Origin: Hydrotalea sp.
GTDB taxonomy: Bacteria; Pseudomonadota; Alphaproteobacteria; JASGCL01
DNA length: 39,303 bases
Reading direction: 5' to 3'
NCBI GenBank assembly: GCA_030054115.1
Contig: JASGCL010000010.1
Span: 5,668-44,970, forward strand
Every line of letters starts with the position of its first letter. Position 1 is the stretch's first letter. Made by a program: the position numbers and the translations under genes. The notes beneath the pieces are model-generated. The model was not told where the DNA came from and searched no databases. It worked only from the letters and a program-made list of their open reading frames with translations. This document shows, in pieces, positions 35,694-39,303 of the stretch.

Positions 35694-37406
35694 ATGAATA
35701 AACATTCACCAGAGCATCAAAATGAAATTTTACTATTAAATAAAAAAATAAGTGAAAAAATCGCCGATGAGGGATTCGACGATGGCGAAAGATTTGAACT
35801 TTTTTGTGCAAATTTTATTTTAAAGGATTATAACCTTGATGACGCGCAGATAGGCGAGGGCATTATTGATGGCACACAGGATGGCGGCATTGATGCAATT
35901 TATATTTTTATTGATGGAGAGTTAATATCAATTAATGATGAAAAAAAATTTGATGATGTTGAAGATTTAAAAATAATAGCTATCCAATCGACATGTGATG
36001 ATTATTTTGAAAAGAAAAAAGTTATTAACTTTCTTGACACAGTTAGGAGATTAATTTTTTGCTCGGATAAAGATTTTAATAATAACGCTTCTATTGTTAG
36101 ACCCGAATTACTAGCAATTATTAAAAACTATAGAGAAATTAGAGGAGCAACTCTTCCTAAAAAGATAGAGCTGTTTTATCATTATTCGGCAAAAAGGTCC
36201 CATCAAGATAGTGATGATTTAAAAGAATATTTAAATAAAGAGATAAATGATATAAGAGCAAGAAATCAATTTGATTTTTATTTTGATAGTAAATTTTATA
36301 CGACGAAAGAATTACTAGAAATTGCAAGGAGTCGCCCAAAGAAAATTAGAAATATTAAATTTATAAATAATACATGTATGAATCATAAAGATGGTTATTT
36401 GTTCTTTTGCAAGTTAAAAGATTTTAGAGAATTTTTAAAAGCGAGAGATGAGTCTGGCAATCCCAAGGATGATATAGATATTAGCCTTTTTGAAAACAAT
36501 ATTAGAGCTTATCAAGGAAATAAAAAATCGGCAAATAAAGCCATGCAAGATACCCTTGCCAGTGATGGAGCCGAAGATTTTTTATGGCTAAACAATGGGG
36601 TAACCATTATTGCAGATCAATTTTCTCCTCGTTCTGACGACGCTAACATCGATAATCCAATGATAGTCAATGGATTGCAGACTTCTAGAACGATTTTCGA
36701 TTATCTAAAACCTGCTAGAGAAGAAAATGCTGTTTTAATTAAAGTGATTATTCCAAAAGATAAAAAGAGCATAGATAAAATTATTCGTTCAACCAATACA
36801 CAAACAGCAGTTCCTCCAGAAGCACTTTACGCAACAGAAAAAATTCATTATAACATAGAAGACCATTTGCAAAAATATAATATTTTTTATGATAGAAGAA
36901 AAAATTTTTATAAAGAGAAAGGAAAAAAAGCTTCTGAAATTCTTACTATAAAAGCGTTAGCGCAAGCAATTTTAGCAATAGTCGAAAAAAAGCCTGACGA
37001 TGCAAGGGCGCGACCATCTAATTATCTTAAGGATAAAGATAAACATGGTAAAATTTTTAATACGAATTACCCATTAGATACTTACTATATAGCGACAGAA
37101 TTGCTTCGAGTAACAAATAAATTTTTAAAAAATAAAATTAAGCACGAAGAAATAAGCACATTTCAGAGCAAGGATATTTTATATTATATTATGATGTCCA
37201 TTCCCATACTTTTATTAAAAAAGGAGCAGCCAACTGCAAAAGAAATATCTAAGATAGAGGTAGATAAAGTTGATGATAAATTAATTAATCGTGCATATTC
37301 GGGTGTTAAAAATATATATGATAAGGCAGATGACGGACACACTTATTCAAAAGGCACTGAGATGTTGCAAAAAGTGAACGCTTGGCTAAAATCAGAAATT
37401 TCGTAA
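35694..37406 (+). CDS. AIPR-family (abortive infection phage resistance) protein
   Basis: 570 residues from the ATG at 35694, chosen because GAGGT (35681-35685) is well placed; a TTG at 35679 would overlap it. The C-terminal half has the AIPR pattern: ENNIRAYQG (267-275), FLWLNNGVTIIADQF (296-310) and NPMIVNGLQTSRTIFDYL (321-338). The N-terminal part resembles a PD-(D/E)xK nuclease: GTQDGGIDAIYI (60-71) followed by IIAIQST (94-100), where a lysine would be expected in place of Thr100. AIPR proteins occur in phage-defence loci. The gene is far more AT-rich than its neighbours and sits between tRNA-Cys and ettA, suggesting recent acquisition. No partner gene is adjacent, so it may act alone. 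Confidence 0.85.
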   Translation: MNKHSPEHQNEILLLNKKISEKIADEGFDDGERFELFCANFILKDYNLDDAQIGEGIIDGTQDGGIDAIYIFIDGELISINDEKKFDDVEDLKIIAIQSTCDDYFEKKKVINFLDTVRRLIFCSDKDFNNNASIVRPELLAIIKNYREIRGATLPKKIELFYHYSAKRSHQDSDDLKEYLNKEINDIRARNQFDFYFDSKFYTTKELLEIARSRPKKIRNIKFINNTCMNHKDGYLFFCKLKDFREFLKARDESGNPKDDIDISLFENNIRAYQGNKKSANKAMQDTLASDGAEDFLWLNNGVTIIADQFSPRSDDANIDNPMIVNGLQTSRTIFDYLKPAREENAVLIKVIIPKDKKSIDKIIRSTNTQTAVPPEALYATEKIHYNIEDHLQKYNIFYDRRKNFYKEKGKKASEILTIKALAQAILAIVEKKPDDARARPSNYLKDKDKHGKIFNTNYPLDTYYIATELLRVTNKFLKNKIKHEEISTFQSKDILYYIMMSIPILLLKKEQPTAKEISKIEVDKVDDKLINRAYSGVKNIYDKADDGHTYSKGTEMLQKVNAWLKSEIS

Positions 37407-37425
37407 AAACAAACTGATTTTATAG

Positions 37426-39102
37426 CTACCTACTAAACTTTCGGAATTTTGGGCGGTGGGGTTTGTCGGCTTCCGCGCCCAGTCGTTTTTTGCGGTCGGC
37501 CACGTAACTTTGGTAATTGCCGGGCCAAAATTGCACCATGCCGTCATCTTCAAACGCCAAAATATGGCTGGCCAATTTGTCCAAAAACATCCGGTCGTGG
37601 CTGATAATAACCGCCGAGCCAGCGAATTCCAAAATCGCCTCCTCCAACGCGCGCAATGTTTCCACGTCCAAATCGTTGGTCGGTTCGTCCAGCAAAAGCA
37701 AATTGCCGCCCGATTTCAACACCTTGGCCAAATGAATGCGGTTACGTTCGCCGCCCGACAGCAAGCCAACTTTTTTCTGTTGGTCGGGCCCCTTAAAATT
37801 AAACAACCCAACATAACCGCGCGACGGGAAAACGCGACCGCCAACCTCCAAATTATCCAAACCATTTGAAATTTCTTCCCACACGGTTTTGCCGGCGTCC
37901 AACGAATCGCGCCGTTGGTCTTGGTAACCGATAGTCACCGTTTCACCCACCGTGATATCGCCAGCGTCGGGTTTTTCTTGCCCCGACAACAAACGGAACA
38001 GCGTGGTTTTGCCAACCCCGTTCGCGCCGATAATGCCAACAATCGCGCCGGGCGGAATGGTGAATGACAGGTCATCAAACAATAATTTATCGTTATAGGC
38101 CTTGGTGAGGTTCTTCGCCTCGATAACAATATGGCCCAGCCGTGGGCCGGGCGGAATAAACAGCGAATCGGTGGTTTGTTTTCGCGTCGCGCTATGTTGC
38201 AACATTTCTTCATATGCGTTTATCCGCGCTTGCGATTTTGTTTGCCGCGCTTTCGGGTTCGATTTTATCCATTGCTCCTCGTCCTTCAAAAATTTCATGC
38301 GCGCCGATTCGGTTTTGCCCTCTTGCTCCAACCTTTGTTGTTTTTGTTTTAACCATGTCGAATAATTCCCCTGATACGGAATGCCGGTGCCGCGATCCAA
38401 TTCCAAAATCCAACCCGTGACATTATCCAAAAAATATCGGTCGTGGGTAACCATCACCACCGTGCCCTTGTAATCTTCCAAAAATCGTTCCAGCCAGGCG
38501 ATTGAATCGGCGTCAAGGTGATTGGTCGGTTCGTCCAGCAACAAAATATCCGGCCGTTGTAACAATAATTGGCACAGGGCGACACGGCGCATCTCCCCCC
38601 CCGACAGGTCTTTCACCCCCCAATCCTCCGGCGGGCAACGCAGGGCGTCCATCGCCACCTGCATCGTCGATTGCAAATCCCACGCGTCGGCGTGGGTAAT
38701 TTTGTCGCTCAATTCGGCTTGGCGGGTTAATAATTTTTCCATTTCGTCGGTGTCGGTGACCTCACCCAATTTGGCGGAGATTTGCTCAAACTCCACCACC
38801 AGGTCTTTTAAATCCCCCAGCCCCAGCATGACATTTTCACCCACCGTCAGGTCATGATTCAATTTTGGCTCCTGCGGCAAATAACCAATGGTGATGCCGT
38901 CGGCGGCCCAGGCCTCACCGGTTATATCTTTGTCCACGCCGGCCATAATTTTTAACAGCGTCGATTTCCCCGCGCCGTTTTCGCCCAAAATACCAATTTT
39001 AACGCCGGGCAGAAATTGTAAATTGATATTTTTTAGGACTTCCTTGCCCCCCGGGTATATTTTCCCGACATTTTGCATGAAATAAACGAATTGCGGTGCC
39101 AT
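37426..39102 (-). CDS. ettA: Energy-dependent translational throttle protein EttA (ABC-F)
   Basis: About 558 residues from the ATG at 39102, which matches the usual EttA start (MAPQFVYFMQNVGKIYPGG); a TTG 48 bases upstream gives a longer frame without family support. Two ABC domains are present: Walker A GENGAGKS with signature LSGGEMRR in the first, GANGVGKT and LSGGERNR in the second, each with a DEPTNHLD/DEPTNDLD Walker B. Between them lies the P-site tRNA-interaction linker. There are no membrane segments. EttA binds the ribosomal E site and adjusts the first elongation step to the ATP/ADP ratio. It faces the AIPR gene, with only 19 bases between the stops. No gene is supported in the last 150 bases of the window. 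Confidence 0.95.
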   Translation of the reverse strand: MAPQFVYFMQNVGKIYPGGKEVLKNINLQFLPGVKIGILGENGAGKSTLLKIMAGVDKDITGEAWAADGITIGYLPQEPKLNHDLTVGENVMLGLGDLKDLVVEFEQISAKLGEVTDTDEMEKLLTRQAELSDKITHADAWDLQSTMQVAMDALRCPPEDWGVKDLSGGEMRRVALCQLLLQRPDILLLDEPTNHLDADSIAWLERFLEDYKGTVVMVTHDRYFLDNVTGWILELDRGTGIPYQGNYSTWLKQKQQRLEQEGKTESARMKFLKDEEQWIKSNPKARQTKSQARINAYEEMLQHSATRKQTTDSLFIPPGPRLGHIVIEAKNLTKAYNDKLLFDDLSFTIPPGAIVGIIGANGVGKTTLFRLLSGQEKPDAGDITVGETVTIGYQDQRRDSLDAGKTVWEEISNGLDNLEVGGRVFPSRGYVGLFNFKGPDQQKKVGLLSGGERNRIHLAKVLKSGGNLLLLDEPTNDLDVETLRALEEAILEFAGSAVIISHDRMFLDKLASHILAFEDDGMVQFWPGNYQSYVADRKKRLGAEADKPHRPKFRKFSR

Positions 39103-39303
39103 GATTTTTCTACGATGCTCAAAGTTATTGTTACCTTTTATATAAAGCAAAAAAGGCGGAGCTTGTAAACAGCAGAATGAATAACGGGCCTAAAACTGCA
39201 ACGCAACCCCCAGGCCGGTTGCCAACCCCTCCATCAGGCCTTGCACCTCGCCAAGATGGAAAGAGAGCTATCGATAAAAATACGGGACAGGCCGAACAAC
39301 CTC

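Noticed and set aside
37400-37440. Second att-like copy of the tRNA-Cys 3' end after the AIPR gene
   Set aside because: No segment resembling the tRNA 3' end occurs there.
39151-39303. Possible C-terminal tail of a minus-strand gene ending at about 39190
   Set aside because: The minus-strand frame ending in GLGVALQF is interrupted by a stop after about 25 codons and the window ends, so neither a gene nor a pseudogene can be claimed.

Overview
The window looks like a chromosomal segment of an alphaproteobacterium. The pointers are an F0 ATP synthase cluster separated from F1 and carrying paired b and b' subunits, the aerobic cobaltochelatase subunit CobN, an NAD-type formate dehydrogenase alpha subunit, a DUF1289 protein, EtfB/EtfA, and a sarcosine-oxidase-like gene set. 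Base composition is moderate, with many A/T homopolymer runs inside genes. A species or order cannot be assigned from the sequence alone.

Layout. Positions 1-210 hold tRNA-Val(TAC), preceded by a partial tandem duplication of its own 5' end and leader. Positions 330-5412 (+) form a tight accessory block: a GtrA-like flippase, two tandem paralogous multi-pass membrane proteins (DUF6056-like) and an orphan adenine-N6 DNA methylase. Positions 5492-7222 (+) are etfB-etfA with a likely terminator. Positions 7453-13501 (-) read cobN, atpB, atpE, b', b. Then come glnA (-), trxA, lon and clpX (all -), and fdhA plus a DUF1289 gene (+). An AT-rich orphan gene (23970-24932, +) faces a long minus-strand run from 35328 down to 24934: histidine phosphatase, SoxB-like, SoxA-like, SoxG-like, a double-ATPase ABC protein and a class III aminotransferase. 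tRNA-Cys(GCA) is followed by a very AT-rich AIPR-family (abortive infection) gene, and ettA (-) closes the window.

How the genes fit together. Core energy and nitrogen functions (ETF, F0, formate oxidation, GlnA) and protein quality control (Lon, ClpX, Trx) are interspersed with accessory DNA. The most unusual part is the sox-like cluster. The order resembles soxBDAG, but soxD is absent, SoxA is far longer than usual (1356 residues), and the SoxB-like subunit has lost the glycine pattern of its FAD loop, the acidic residue after it, and the histidine that normally carries covalent FMN. The NAD/FAD Rossmann loop in the SoxA-like subunit is intact. This suggests a remodelled oxidoreductase whose beta subunit may no longer hold flavin; its substrate is unknown.

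A second theme is low-complexity or repeat-encoded expansion of otherwise conserved proteins: Lon, ClpX, the SoxA-like protein and the histidine phosphatase. Two AT-rich genes (23970-24932 and 35694-37406) look like recently acquired defence or toxin-type cargo.
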